A DNA stretch of 64,000 nucleotides. Source: Corynebacterium tuberculostearicum. Its GTDB lineage: Bacteria; Actinomycetota; Actinomycetes; Mycobacteriales; Mycobacteriaceae. Shown here piece after piece: positions 1 through 7,939 of this stretch (its first letter is position 1; each line of letters opens with the position of its first letter). The notes under the pieces are model-generated. The model had not been told where the DNA came from. It was given only the letters and a program-made list of their open reading frames with translations, and did not search any database. The translations under genes and the position numbers were made by a program. The stretch is taken from positions 744,001-808,000 of the forward strand of contig NZ_JACBZL010000001.1 of the NCBI RefSeq assembly GCF_013408445.1, written 5' to 3'.

Positions 1-109
1 CGCCTCTGCCGCCGATATCGACGTCGTCATCACTGACGCCGCTGCCCCCGATTCCTTCGTGGAGGCGCTGCGCGAGCGCGAGATTGAGGTCGTGCTCGCC
101 AGCGAATAG
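1..109 (+). CDS. DeoR-family transcriptional regulator, C-terminal end (partial)
   Basis: The window opens inside this gene. The last 35 codons are read in the frame that ends at TAG 107-109 and contain DVVITDAAAPDSFVEAL, the sugar-phosphate-binding C-terminal part typical of DeoR-type sugar regulators. It is convergent with ptsI. In C. glutamicum a DeoR regulator of PTS genes (SugR) is encoded next to ptsI, and a second one (FruR) precedes fruK. Here no regulator lies directly before fruK, so this gene is the likely local regulator. The SugR assignment is inference from position because the DNA-binding half is outside the window. Confidence 0.75.
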   Translation, partial: ASAADIDVVITDAAAPDSFVEALREREIEVVLASE

Positions 110-131
110 TCCCCCCGATCCTTCGCCAAAT

Positions 132-1820
132 TTAGGCGAAGGACTCCATGCGCTCGACCACTGCGGTACGGGCAGCGTCAGGGCTTTCCGCATCCAGTGC
201 CACCTCGGAAAGCTGCTGGCACTGTTCCAGGGTAACCTCTGCCAGCTGCGCACCGACGCCCGCAACTGCGGTCGACGCTGCGGATAGCGAATTCACACCC
301 AAGCCGGTAAGTACGCAGGCCAGCATCGGGTCGGCTGCCGCCTCACCGCACACGCCTACCGCAACGTTATTGGCCTGGCCCACGATGCAGGTGTGCTGAA
401 TGAGCCGCAGCACAGCCGGCTGCCACGGGTCGGTCAGGTAGGCCAGCTGAGGCGACAGGCGGTCCGCGGCCATAGTGTACTGAGTCAGGTCATTAGTGCC
501 GATGGACACGAAATCAAGGTGCGGCATGATTTTATCCGCCATGAGCGCTGCGGCCGGAACCTCAATCATGGCGCCGGCAGTCAGGCCGCGCTCGCGGCAC
601 AGGCTAGCAAACCACTGGGCCTCGGTAGAGGTGGCAACCATAGGAGCCATCACCCAGGTAGAGGCTTTGTCATCGCGAGCCGCAGCCGCCTGGGCAATCG
701 CATCCAGCTGGCGGGTCAGCAAAGCCTCATTATCGCGTGCAATACGCAGACCACGAACGCCCAATGCCGGGTTTTCTTCGGAGCTCAGCGTGGCATAGGA
801 AATGGGCTTATCGGAGCCAGCATCCAACGTATGCACGACAACCTTGGATTCAGGGAAGGCATTAAAGACCTTGCCGTAAATCTTTGCCTGCTCGTCAACG
901 CTGGGCTCTTCACTGGCCGAGAGGAACGACAGCTCCGTGCGGTACAGACCAATGCCCTCTGCCTGAGAATCCGAAGCAATGCGGGCGGCGTTGCCATCAG
1001 CGACGTTGGCAAGCAGCTGCACGCGGTGGCCATCTTTGGTTTCCGCCGGGCCGCGCCACTGAGCAACGCGTGCCGCCCGCTCGCGATACTCGGCCACAGC
1101 CTTTCTGGAAGCCTCTTCGTCGGCCCCAAGGGTGACGGCGCCCACTGCGCCATCGACAAATACCAGCGTGCCGCTTTCAATATCGCTCAGCGCGGCACCT
1201 ACAGCAACGATGCACGGAATATCCAACTGACGGGCGATGATGGCCGTATGGCTGGTAGGTCCACCAAGTTCGGTAACAAGGGCCTTGATGTGCTTGGTAT
1301 CCAGCGTCGCGGTATCGGCCGGGGCCAAATCGTCCGCGAACAGCACGGCCTCGCCGTCTACGAGCGGCAGGCCCGGCTCGTCCTCGCCGCGCAGCTCTGC
1401 GATTACGCGGTCGCGCACGTCCTTCAAGTCAGTGGTGCGCTCGGCCATCACGCCGCCGGCGGCCTCGAACATGGTGACAAACTTATCGGTGGCACCGACA
1501 GTAGCGAATTCCGCGTCCCGGCCAGTGCGGATATTCTTGCGCACCGCCTTATGCCAACCACGGTCCTTAACCATGCCGGCCGTTGCCGTCAGAACTTCAG
1601 CTGCCTGGCCTTCCGCGGCAGCAGCCCGCTGCTCCAAGCGGCCAGCGACAGTATCCACGGCCGCAAGGAAGCGGTCATACTCAGAATCGCTCACTTGCTC
1701 TGGGTCAATGCTTCCCTCGGTAGGCAGGGCCGGGCGAGGGCGGACCCACACGGCTTCGGCGTAGGCGACTCCGGCAACGACACCGGTTCCTTTGATTGTG
1801 GACTCAGACGCGTTTTCCAT
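132..1820 (-). CDS. ptsI: PTS enzyme I (phosphoenolpyruvate-protein phosphotransferase)
   Basis: Cytoplasmic general PTS enzyme that takes phosphate from PEP and passes it to HPr. The protein has 562 aa, the usual length. The N-terminal part binds HPr. The swivelling phosphohistidine domain has GGPTSHTAIIAR with the active His near residue 191, and the C-terminal PEP-binding barrel contains the signature GVCGEAAADP with the active Cys. The start ATG at 1820 is followed by a typical GTGVVAGVA opening. It is transcribed away from fruK; the 197-bp divergent region carries two CGGACA repeats that may be the regulator site. Its partner HPr is encoded at 5169. Confidence 0.97.
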   Translation of the reverse strand: MENASESTIKGTGVVAGVAYAEAVWVRPRPALPTEGSIDPEQVSDSEYDRFLAAVDTVAGRLEQRAAAAEGQAAEVLTATAGMVKDRGWHKAVRKNIRTGRDAEFATVGATDKFVTMFEAAGGVMAERTTDLKDVRDRVIAELRGEDEPGLPLVDGEAVLFADDLAPADTATLDTKHIKALVTELGGPTSHTAIIARQLDIPCIVAVGAALSDIESGTLVFVDGAVGAVTLGADEEASRKAVAEYRERAARVAQWRGPAETKDGHRVQLLANVADGNAARIASDSQAEGIGLYRTELSFLSASEEPSVDEQAKIYGKVFNAFPESKVVVHTLDAGSDKPISYATLSSEENPALGVRGLRIARDNEALLTRQLDAIAQAAAARDDKASTWVMAPMVATSTEAQWFASLCRERGLTAGAMIEVPAAALMADKIMPHLDFVSIGTNDLTQYTMAADRLSPQLAYLTDPWQPAVLRLIQHTCIVGQANNVAVGVCGEAAADPMLACVLTGLGVNSLSAASTAVAGVGAQLAEVTLEQCQQLSEVALDAESPDAARTAVVERMESFA

Positions 1821-1913
1821 GAGCGTACTTCCTTCGAAGATAGCGGTTTATTAACTTCCAGAACACCACAAATCGGATAGAAAAGCAATGTATACCACAG
1901 AAATTCTGTTGAC

Positions 1914-1933
1914 TTTCGGACACAATCGGACAA
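1914..1933. promoter_or_regulatory. Candidate sugar-regulator operator between ptsI and fruK
   Basis: Two direct copies of CGGACA lie at 1917-1922 and 1927-1932, start points 10 bp (one helical turn) apart, in the divergent ptsI-fruK region. DeoR-type regulators bind spaced repeats, and a DeoR gene ends at 109. That this is the binding site is inference. Confidence 0.45.
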
Positions 1934-2017
1934 GAATCAACATTAAGGGCGGGCCATGCCCGCGAGGTTCTCCCCAACGGCGTTCGGCCCCAATATACAA
2001 CCTGCGAAAGGGACAAC

Positions 2018-2983
2018 TTGATTCTCACGCTGACCCCCAATCCCAGTATCGACGCCACCCTTGTGCTCAGCGAGCCATTGACCTCCGGTGATGTCCACCG
2101 GGCCAGCGAGGTCACCCAGGTTGCTGGCGGCAAGGGTGTAAACGTCACCCATGCCGTGCACTTGGCCGGCGAGCAATCCTTGGCTCTTTTCCCGGCCCAC
2201 GACTCCGATTCATTCCTAAATCTCATCCACTCGGCCGGGCTGCCTTCCTCTGCAATCCCCATGGACGGCGCAGTTCGCGTCAATACCACCATCACAGAGC
2301 CTGATGGCACTACCACCAAGGTCAACGGCCCAGGCCCTGCGCTTTCCGACGCCGACTCCCGCGCCATTACCTCCGAGCTCACCGCCCGCGCCCTTGCCTC
2401 CGACTGGGTGGTCCTAGCCGGCTCCCTGCCGCGTGGCGTTAACACCGATTGGTATTGCGACCTCATCTCCGCGGTCCGCGCGGCCGCACCACAGGCTCGC
2501 ATTGCCGTCGATACGTCAGATGCCCCAATGCAGGCCATTGGCGAAAGCCTCAATTCTGCTGCGCCGGATCTCATTAAGCCGAACGGCCTAGAGCTCGGCC
2601 AGCTCACCGGAACCGACGGCCGCGAACTAGAAAACCAGGCCGCACGCGGCGAGTACTCGGGGGTTGTTCGGGCGGCCCGGGACGTCGTCAAGCAGGGCAT
2701 CGCAGAAGTACTCGTCACCCTTGGCGGTGCCGGCGCGGTGCTGGTTACCGCGGATGGCGCTTGGGCTGCAACTCCACCGCCAGCAACGGTGAAATCCACC
2801 GTAGGCGCCGGTGACGCCGCGCTCGCCGGATACCTCCTCGGCCGCACCACCGGTAAGTCGCCGGCCGATAGCCTCGCGCAGTCGGTGGCCTACGGAACTG
2901 CGGCTGCATCCAAACAAGGCACCCAATTCCCTCGCCCAGAAGAACTCGATATCGCACATACCCTCGTAAACTCGCTAGCCTAA
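2018..2983 (+). CDS. fruK: 1-phosphofructokinase
   Basis: PfkB-family kinase that converts fructose 1-phosphate, the product of the fructose PTS, into fructose 1,6-bisphosphate. The 321-aa protein starts MILTLTPNPS and carries the N-terminal GGKGVNV substrate motif and the C-terminal PfkB signature GAGDAALAGYL with the catalytic Asp near residue 266. Start is TTG at 2018, preceded by GAAAGG at 2006-2011. It is followed 13 bp later by fruA, so the two form an operon. Confidence 0.95.
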   Translation: MILTLTPNPSIDATLVLSEPLTSGDVHRASEVTQVAGGKGVNVTHAVHLAGEQSLALFPAHDSDSFLNLIHSAGLPSSAIPMDGAVRVNTTITEPDGTTTKVNGPGPALSDADSRAITSELTARALASDWVVLAGSLPRGVNTDWYCDLISAVRAAAPQARIAVDTSDAPMQAIGESLNSAAPDLIKPNGLELGQLTGTDGRELENQAARGEYSGVVRAARDVVKQGIAEVLVTLGGAGAVLVTADGAWAATPPPATVKSTVGAGDAALAGYLLGRTTGKSPADSLAQSVAYGTAAASKQGTQFPRPEELDIAHTLVNSLA

Positions 2984-2996
2984 GGAGTGCCTAATC

Positions 2997-5114
2997 ATGG
3001 CTTCCGACCTCATCACTACCGACCTAGTCGCGCTCGACGCTGACTTCGGCGACAGCGTTGACTCCGTCATCACTAACCTGGCCACGCTAGTCCATGACAC
3101 CGGCCGAGCCACCGACATCGCCGGTTTGGCACAGCCCACCATCGACCGCGAGGCCAAGGCCGGTACCGGCGTCCCTGGCGGAGTCGCCATTCCGCACTGC
3201 CGCTCCGAGGCCGTGACCGAACCTACCCTCGCATTCGCCCGCCTGAGCCGCGGCGTGGATTTCTCCGGCCCCGACGGCGACGCTCAGCTCGTCTTCCTCA
3301 TCGCGGCCCCGGCCGGCGGCGGCAAAGCCCACTTGAAGATTTTGTCCAAGTTGGCCCGCGCTCTAGTGCGCAAGGACTTCCTCGAGTCCCTGCGCAACGC
3401 CCCCACCAAGGAGGAAATCGTTCGGCTTGTGCTGGACGTTGTCAATGCCGAAAAGCCGAAGAAGAAGCCAGTCGAAGACCCAGCCGCCCAGGGCGCTGCT
3501 GCCGGCACTGCCGCAACCGGTGCCGGTGCCGCCGGCTCCTCCGCCGCCGCGCCCTCGGCCGCAACCCCTGCCAGCGCAGAGCCTTTGGCCGATGTCACCC
3601 GCATCGTGGCCATCACCGCCTGCCCCACCGGCATCGCCCACACCTACATGGCGGCCGACGCCCTCACCCAAACCGCGGCCGAGCGCGATGACGTATCTCT
3701 GACCGTTGAGACGCAGGGCTCGTCTAATAATGAGTCTGTCTCCCAATCCACGATCGACGCGGCCGATGCGGTCATCTTCGCCACGGACGTCGGCGTGCGC
3801 GACCGCGAACGCTTCGCCGGCAAGCCGGTAATCGAATCCGGCGTCAAACGCGCCATCAATGAGCCCGGCACCATGCTCGACGAGGCCGTCGCTGCCGCTC
3901 ACAACCCGCACACCCACAAGGTCTCTGGCACCGCTACCCGCGCCGACGCGGAAGAAGAAGGTCAGTCTCTCGGTTGGGGCAAGCGCATCCAACAGGCAAT
4001 TATGACCGGCGTGTCCTATATGGTCCCGTTCGTCGCGGCCGGCGGCCTGCTGCTCGCCCTGGGCTTCCTTTTCGGCGGCGCCGATATGGCCAACGGCTGG
4101 CAGGCACTATCGACGGACTTTTCGCTCGGCAACCTCCCCGGCCACGACGTGACCATTGACGGCGAACTCATGCACTTCGAGCGCTCCGGCCTGCTGCTCT
4201 ACCTTGGCGCAGTTCTCTTCGCTATAGGCCAAGCAGCAATGGGCTTCATCGTCGCCGCGCTGTCGGGCTACATCGCCTTTGCGCTGGCCGGTCGTCCGGG
4301 CATTGCTCCGGGCTTCGCTGGCGGCGCCATCGCCGTTATCTTGGGCGCTGGATTCATCGGCGGCCTGGTTACTGGCCTGCTGGCAGGCTTCATCGCGATG
4401 TGGATTGGCAACTGGAAGGTACCGCGTTGGCTAGGCTCGCTCATGCCGGTTGTTATTATCCCGCTGCTGACCTCTCTAATCGTCGGCCTCGCAATGTACC
4501 TGCTGCTGGGTGCACCGTTGGCAGCCATCATGGAGGGCCTGCAAAATTGGCTATCGTCCATGTCCGGTTCTTCGGCTGTATTGCTGGGCATCATTCTCGG
4601 CCTGATGATGTGCTTCGACCTGGGCGGCCCAGTCAATAAGGCGGCCTACCTCTTCGCCACGGCCGGACTGTCTACCGGTGACGAATCCTCCATGCAGATC
4701 ATGGCCGCCGTCATGGCGTCCGGCATGGTCGCACCAATTGCGCTGTCGCTGGCTACGTTTATCCGCAAGTCGCTGTTTACCCCGGCCGAGCAGGAGAACG
4801 GCAAGTCTGCCTGGCTGCTGGGTCTGTCCTTCGTCTCGGAGGGCGCCATCCCGTTTGCGGCGGCCGATCCGTTCCGCGTCATCCCTTCGATGATGGCCGG
4901 CGGCGCGGTGACGGGCGCGATTTCGATGGCCCTTTCGGTCGGTTCCCGCGCCCCACACGGCGGCGTGTTCGTCTTCTTCGCCATCGACCCGTTCTGGGGC
5001 TACCTCGTGGCCATTGCGGCCGGCGTGGTTGTCTCGACTGCGGCAGTACTGGCGATGAAGCAGTTCTGGCCTAACAAGGCCGCCGAAGAAGCCGCCCAGA
5101 ACGTGGCAGCATAA
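2997..5114 (+). CDS. fruA: PTS fructose transporter subunit IIABC
   Basis: Membrane permease that imports fructose and phosphorylates it to fructose 1-phosphate. The 705-aa protein joins three domains: EIIA (about 1-150, GGVAIPHC with phospho-His near 67), an Ala-rich linker (about 160-195), EIIB (about 200-300, ITACPTGIAHTYMAA with phospho-Cys near 209), and EIIC with many membrane helices (about 330-690). Start ATG 2997 has AAGGAG at 2982-2987. The C. glutamicum homologue is called ptsF. Phosphate runs PEP - EI (ptsI) - HPr (ptsH) - EIIA - EIIB - fructose. Confidence 0.96.
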   Translation: MASDLITTDLVALDADFGDSVDSVITNLATLVHDTGRATDIAGLAQPTIDREAKAGTGVPGGVAIPHCRSEAVTEPTLAFARLSRGVDFSGPDGDAQLVFLIAAPAGGGKAHLKILSKLARALVRKDFLESLRNAPTKEEIVRLVLDVVNAEKPKKKPVEDPAAQGAAAGTAATGAGAAGSSAAAPSAATPASAEPLADVTRIVAITACPTGIAHTYMAADALTQTAAERDDVSLTVETQGSSNNESVSQSTIDAADAVIFATDVGVRDRERFAGKPVIESGVKRAINEPGTMLDEAVAAAHNPHTHKVSGTATRADAEEEGQSLGWGKRIQQAIMTGVSYMVPFVAAGGLLLALGFLFGGADMANGWQALSTDFSLGNLPGHDVTIDGELMHFERSGLLLYLGAVLFAIGQAAMGFIVAALSGYIAFALAGRPGIAPGFAGGAIAVILGAGFIGGLVTGLLAGFIAMWIGNWKVPRWLGSLMPVVIIPLLTSLIVGLAMYLLLGAPLAAIMEGLQNWLSSMSGSSAVLLGIILGLMMCFDLGGPVNKAAYLFATAGLSTGDESSMQIMAAVMASGMVAPIALSLATFIRKSLFTPAEQENGKSAWLLGLSFVSEGAIPFAAADPFRVIPSMMAGGAVTGAISMALSVGSRAPHGGVFVFFAIDPFWGYLVAIAAGVVVSTAAVLAMKQFWPNKAAEEAAQNVAA

Positions 5115-5168
5115 ACCAAACACTCGTACACTAGATTGTAAAAATCCCCGTAAGAAAGGATATTTTCC

Positions 5169-5438
5169 ATGGCTTCCAAGACTGTAAAGGTTGGCTCCTC
5201 TGTAGGCCTGCACGCACGTCCTGCATCTATTATCGCGGACGCTGCCGGCGAGTTCGATGAGGATATCTTCCTCAACCTGGTCGGCGACGATGATGAGGAT
5301 GAGACCGATGCGGCCTCTTCCCTGATGATCATGGCTCTTGGCGCAGAACAGGGCGATGAGGTTACCGTCACCTCCGAAAACGAAGAAGCAGTGGAAAAGA
5401 TTGCTGCTCTTATCGAGAAGGACCTGGACGCTTCCTAA
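5169..5438 (+). CDS. ptsH: Phosphocarrier protein HPr
   Basis: Small cytoplasmic phosphocarrier (89 aa) that links EI to the sugar permeases. The active-site motif is GLHARPAS with His15. The acidic stretch GDDDEDETD at residues 39-47 precedes the position of the Ser used for regulation in Firmicutes HPr. AAGAAAGGA lies just before ATG 5169. It is 54 bp downstream of fruA and closes the locus in front of a clear terminator. Confidence 0.96.
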   Translation: MASKTVKVGSSVGLHARPASIIADAAGEFDEDIFLNLVGDDDEDETDAASSLMIMALGAEQGDEVTVTSENEEAVEKIAALIEKDLDAS

Positions 5439-5460
5439 GTCCTAAAACGGTTCCACTTTA

Positions 5461-5490
5461 GGCTCCCCACCCTTGCGGTAGGGAGCTTTT
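5461..5490 (+). terminator. Rho-independent terminator of the fruK-fruA-ptsH operon
   Basis: Stem GCTCCC (5462-5467) pairs with GGGAGC (5481-5486), followed by TTTT, 23 bp after the ptsH stop. The minus-strand HNH gene ends shortly downstream. Confidence 0.85.
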
Positions 5491-5491
5491 C

Positions 5492-5504
5492 GCTTGCCGA
5501 CGCC
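5492..5504 (+). repeat. Over-represented 13-mer GCTTGCCGACGCC, intergenic copy
   Basis: Lies directly after the ptsH terminator. Exact copies also occur at 11128-11140 (-), 12896-12908 (+), 16727-16739 (-), 23470-23482 (+), 42391-42403 (+) and 53513-53525 (+). The 11-bp core GCTTGCCGACG occurs additionally at 6245 (-), 8491 (-), 9862 (+) and 25253 (+). Function unknown. Confidence 0.7.
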
Positions 5505-5506
5505 AC

Positions 5507-6496
5507 CTATCCCCACGGTGGCACCCACCTCACCTGCCCGCGCACCCGGGCTAGCCGGCCACGGCGCGGCGGGGCGTTGGGGTCATCGTCATTGACGCCA
5601 TTGTGATACGGACAGCAGGTCGCAAGGTTCGCAGCGTTGGTCTCGCCGCCATGCTTCCAGGCTTTGAGGTGGTGAATCTGGCACTTGTCGGCGGGGTAGT
5701 TACAGCTCTCCCACGGGCATACCGGGTTGACCGCAGCCGCCATGAGCCGCTGCTTGTCGTTGGCCACGCGCGAGGTCCGGTAGAGGTTGACCGGCCCCTC
5801 GTGGGGATGGACGAGCGTGACATAGCCGTGATCGCTCAGTGTCCGCGCGACAAGCTCCGCTCCGGTGATTCGAGCGCCATTGGTGAGTTGGAGGGTGATT
5901 TCCTCCCCGCCGCCGTCGACTATTCGGTCGAGTTCATCAAGGGTGAGAACCACCTGCGTCGTCACCGTCGCTCGCGTCGCATCCGCCTTGCCAAAGAAGA
6001 GTTCTTTGGCAGATTCCAGGGGCTTATTGGCATCCAATGCAGCGTGCATATCCGCCACATCGGCCGAATCCCCGGTAATGGTCAGTGACCAAGGGCCGCC
6101 GGAGCGGCGGGTGATGCGCACTCCCTTTTCGGGCGTACGGCGCGGTCGCAGTTCGCGTACCAAGGCGCGGGCGCGCTTTTCTAGGGCGGTGGCGCTGCCG
6201 CGAAAGGCACACAGTTCGGTGCGTAGTGTCCAGGCATCGCGCTGCGTCGGCAAGCGCAAGGCGTATTTTTCAATCAGCAGTAGCACGTCGAGGGAATGCC
6301 TAGTCTGCCGCGCCGCTCGCTGTTTGGCAGCAAAGCCGCACCGGCCGAAATAGGTATCGCATAGACGCAGCAGGTCGCGCGCGGCGATGTCGGAGGCGCC
6401 CCGCGCGATCAGCTCACGATCGCTGAGCCCCTGAACGGCGGCGACAATGTCCATGCCGGCGTTCACTGCGTTTAAGTATGCGTCCAATGCGGTCAT
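5507..6496 (-). CDS. HNH endonuclease signature protein of the DUF222 / 13E12 family
   Basis: About 329 aa from ATG 6496 (MTALDAYLN); the open frame runs upstream into uraA but without homology. The N-terminal part resembles the actinobacterial DUF222 helical domain. The C-terminal HNH zinc finger reads CQIHHLKAWKHGG, then NLATCCPYHN, with two Cys pairs. This family is multi-copy in actinobacteria and its cellular role is not established; DNA binding or nicking is inferred from the HNH fold. It ends close to the ptsH terminator and is preceded by the DnaA-box inverted repeat. Confidence 0.85.
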   Translation of the reverse strand: MTALDAYLNAVNAGMDIVAAVQGLSDRELIARGASDIAARDLLRLCDTYFGRCGFAAKQRAARQTRHSLDVLLLIEKYALRLPTQRDAWTLRTELCAFRGSATALEKRARALVRELRPRRTPEKGVRITRRSGGPWSLTITGDSADVADMHAALDANKPLESAKELFFGKADATRATVTTQVVLTLDELDRIVDGGGEEITLQLTNGARITGAELVARTLSDHGYVTLVHPHEGPVNLYRTSRVANDKQRLMAAAVNPVCPWESCNYPADKCQIHHLKAWKHGGETNAANLATCCPYHNGVNDDDPNAPPRRGRLARVRGQVRWVPPWG

Positions 6497-6548
6497 GCCG
6501 CTAAGTAAAATAGCCCCCGCACGCCTTCGCGAGCCGCATATCGGCCCG

Positions 6549-6619
6549 CTGTGGATAACCCGCGTTGGCCCGTCAACAACACTGCCCGCCGCGGGCGCGC
6601 GACGGGCAGTTATCCACAG
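6549..6619. promoter_or_regulatory. Inverted pair of consensus DnaA boxes
   Basis: CTGTGGATAAC at 6549-6559 and GTTATCCACAG at 6609-6619 form a perfect 11-bp inverted repeat; each contains TTATCCACA, the consensus DnaA box. Between them ACTGCCCG (6581-6588) pairs with CGGGCAGT (6603-6610), a possible uraA terminator stem without a T-run. DnaA binding is inferred from sequence only. Confidence 0.6.
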
Positions 6620-6627
6620 GTGGAAAT

Positions 6628-7908
6628 TTAGTACTTGGCGCCGTGACCCTCGCCGACGGAATCGTAGAGCTTCTTCATAATCGGATAGGCCACGATGATG
6701 CCTACCGAGCCCCACGCAATGCCCTCGAGGGAGACCCCGCCCACGGTGAGGGTCAGGTTGCCGATGCCCGCGATAAGCGCCACCGCGGCCGCAGTCAGGT
6801 TGACCGGGTTATTGAAATTAACCTTATTATCCATCCAGATGCGCACACCTAGCATGCCGATGAGTCCATACAGCACGATGCAGGCACCGCCCAGGACGCC
6901 GGTCGGGATGGTGAAAATCAGCGCACCAAACTTCGGCACGAAGGCCAAAAGGATGGCGGTAAAGGCTGCTACCCAGTAGGCGGCGGTGGAATACACGCGC
7001 GTTGCGGCCATCACGCCGATATTTTCGGCGTAGGTCGTGGTACCGGAGCCGCCAAAGCCGCCGGCAAGGGTAGACGCGAGGCCATCGGCGATCAGAGCGT
7101 CACCGGCCAGGTCATCGAGATCGCGCTTTGTCATCTCGGAGACGGCCTTGACGTGGCCGACGTTTTCCGCGATGAGAACTACCAGTACAGGAAGTGCCAC
7201 GGCAATGGCGGAGACGTTGAAGGAAGGCGCGTGGAATTCCGGCAGGCCCACCCACGGGGCGGCATCGATCGCCGCCACGGCGTCATCGCCGAGGTTGCCG
7301 GTCAGCGCAGCGAAGACCCAGCCGACGACCACGCCGAGCAAGATGGACAGGCGCGAGACCATGCCGCGGCCGGCGACGGTGGCCAGCAGGATGACGAGTA
7401 GCGTCACGGCGGCCACGAGCGGCTGGGAGGCGAAGTTCTCGGCCGCATTCGGCGCCAGGTTGAGCCCGATGAGGGCCACGATCGCACCGGTCACGGCCGG
7501 CGGCATGACGGCGTCCAGGACGCGGCGGCCGGCGATTTTGACTGCCACACCCACCGCGGCCAAGACGAGGCCGGTGACCAAAATGGAGCCCGCTTGCGCG
7601 GCGATGCCATACTGCTGCGACGCCGAAAGAGGTGCAATGAACGCGAACGAGGAGCCGAGGTAGGACGGCAGCCGGTTGCGCGTAATAAGCAGGAACAAAA
7701 TTGTGCCAAGGCCGGAAAAGAGCAGCGTCGTATTGACGGGGAATCCGGTCAAGGTGGGAACCAAAAGCGTAGCGCCGAACATGGCCACCACGTGCTGCAT
7801 TCCGATGCCGATGGTTCGGCCCCAGCTGAGTCGTTCTTCCGGCGCCACGACCGCGCCCGGTGCAATCCTTTTACCGTCTCCGTGGACGGTCCAACCTTTT
7901 AAGCTCAC
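6628..7908 (-). CDS. uraA: Uracil/xanthine permease (NCS2 family)
   Basis: Proton symporter for uracil or a related base in the cytoplasmic membrane. The 426-aa protein is hydrophobic throughout (about 12-14 helices). The NCS2 signs include GIGMQHVVAMFGATLLVPTL near residue 35 and GGFGGSGTTTYAENIG near 290, the family signature region with the Glu needed for substrate binding. Gene order PTS cluster - uraA matches C. glutamicum. Uracil rather than xanthine is the better guess from the TTTYAENIG motif. No PyrR-type attenuator was seen in the short upstream gap to hflX. Confidence 0.9.
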   Translation of the reverse strand: MSLKGWTVHGDGKRIAPGAVVAPEERLSWGRTIGIGMQHVVAMFGATLLVPTLTGFPVNTTLLFSGLGTILFLLITRNRLPSYLGSSFAFIAPLSASQQYGIAAQAGSILVTGLVLAAVGVAVKIAGRRVLDAVMPPAVTGAIVALIGLNLAPNAAENFASQPLVAAVTLLVILLATVAGRGMVSRLSILLGVVVGWVFAALTGNLGDDAVAAIDAAPWVGLPEFHAPSFNVSAIAVALPVLVVLIAENVGHVKAVSEMTKRDLDDLAGDALIADGLASTLAGGFGGSGTTTYAENIGVMAATRVYSTAAYWVAAFTAILLAFVPKFGALIFTIPTGVLGGACIVLYGLIGMLGVRIWMDNKVNFNNPVNLTAAAVALIAGIGNLTLTVGGVSLEGIAWGSVGIIVAYPIMKKLYDSVGEGHGAKY

Positions 7909-7939
7909 GAGCCTTAATTATGGATCACCCGGGGTGGTT

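Noticed and set aside
393..1880. Long plus-strand open frame opposite ptsI
   Set aside because: It is the antisense shadow of ptsI, with no family similarity or ribosome site; high GC makes such frames common. The same holds for the long frames opposite rnj (31169-33055), pnp (37085-38302) and infB (48520-51216).
1804..2850. Minus-strand open frame across fruK
   Set aside because: Low-complexity Arg/Ser composition; fruK on the plus strand is clearly the real gene.
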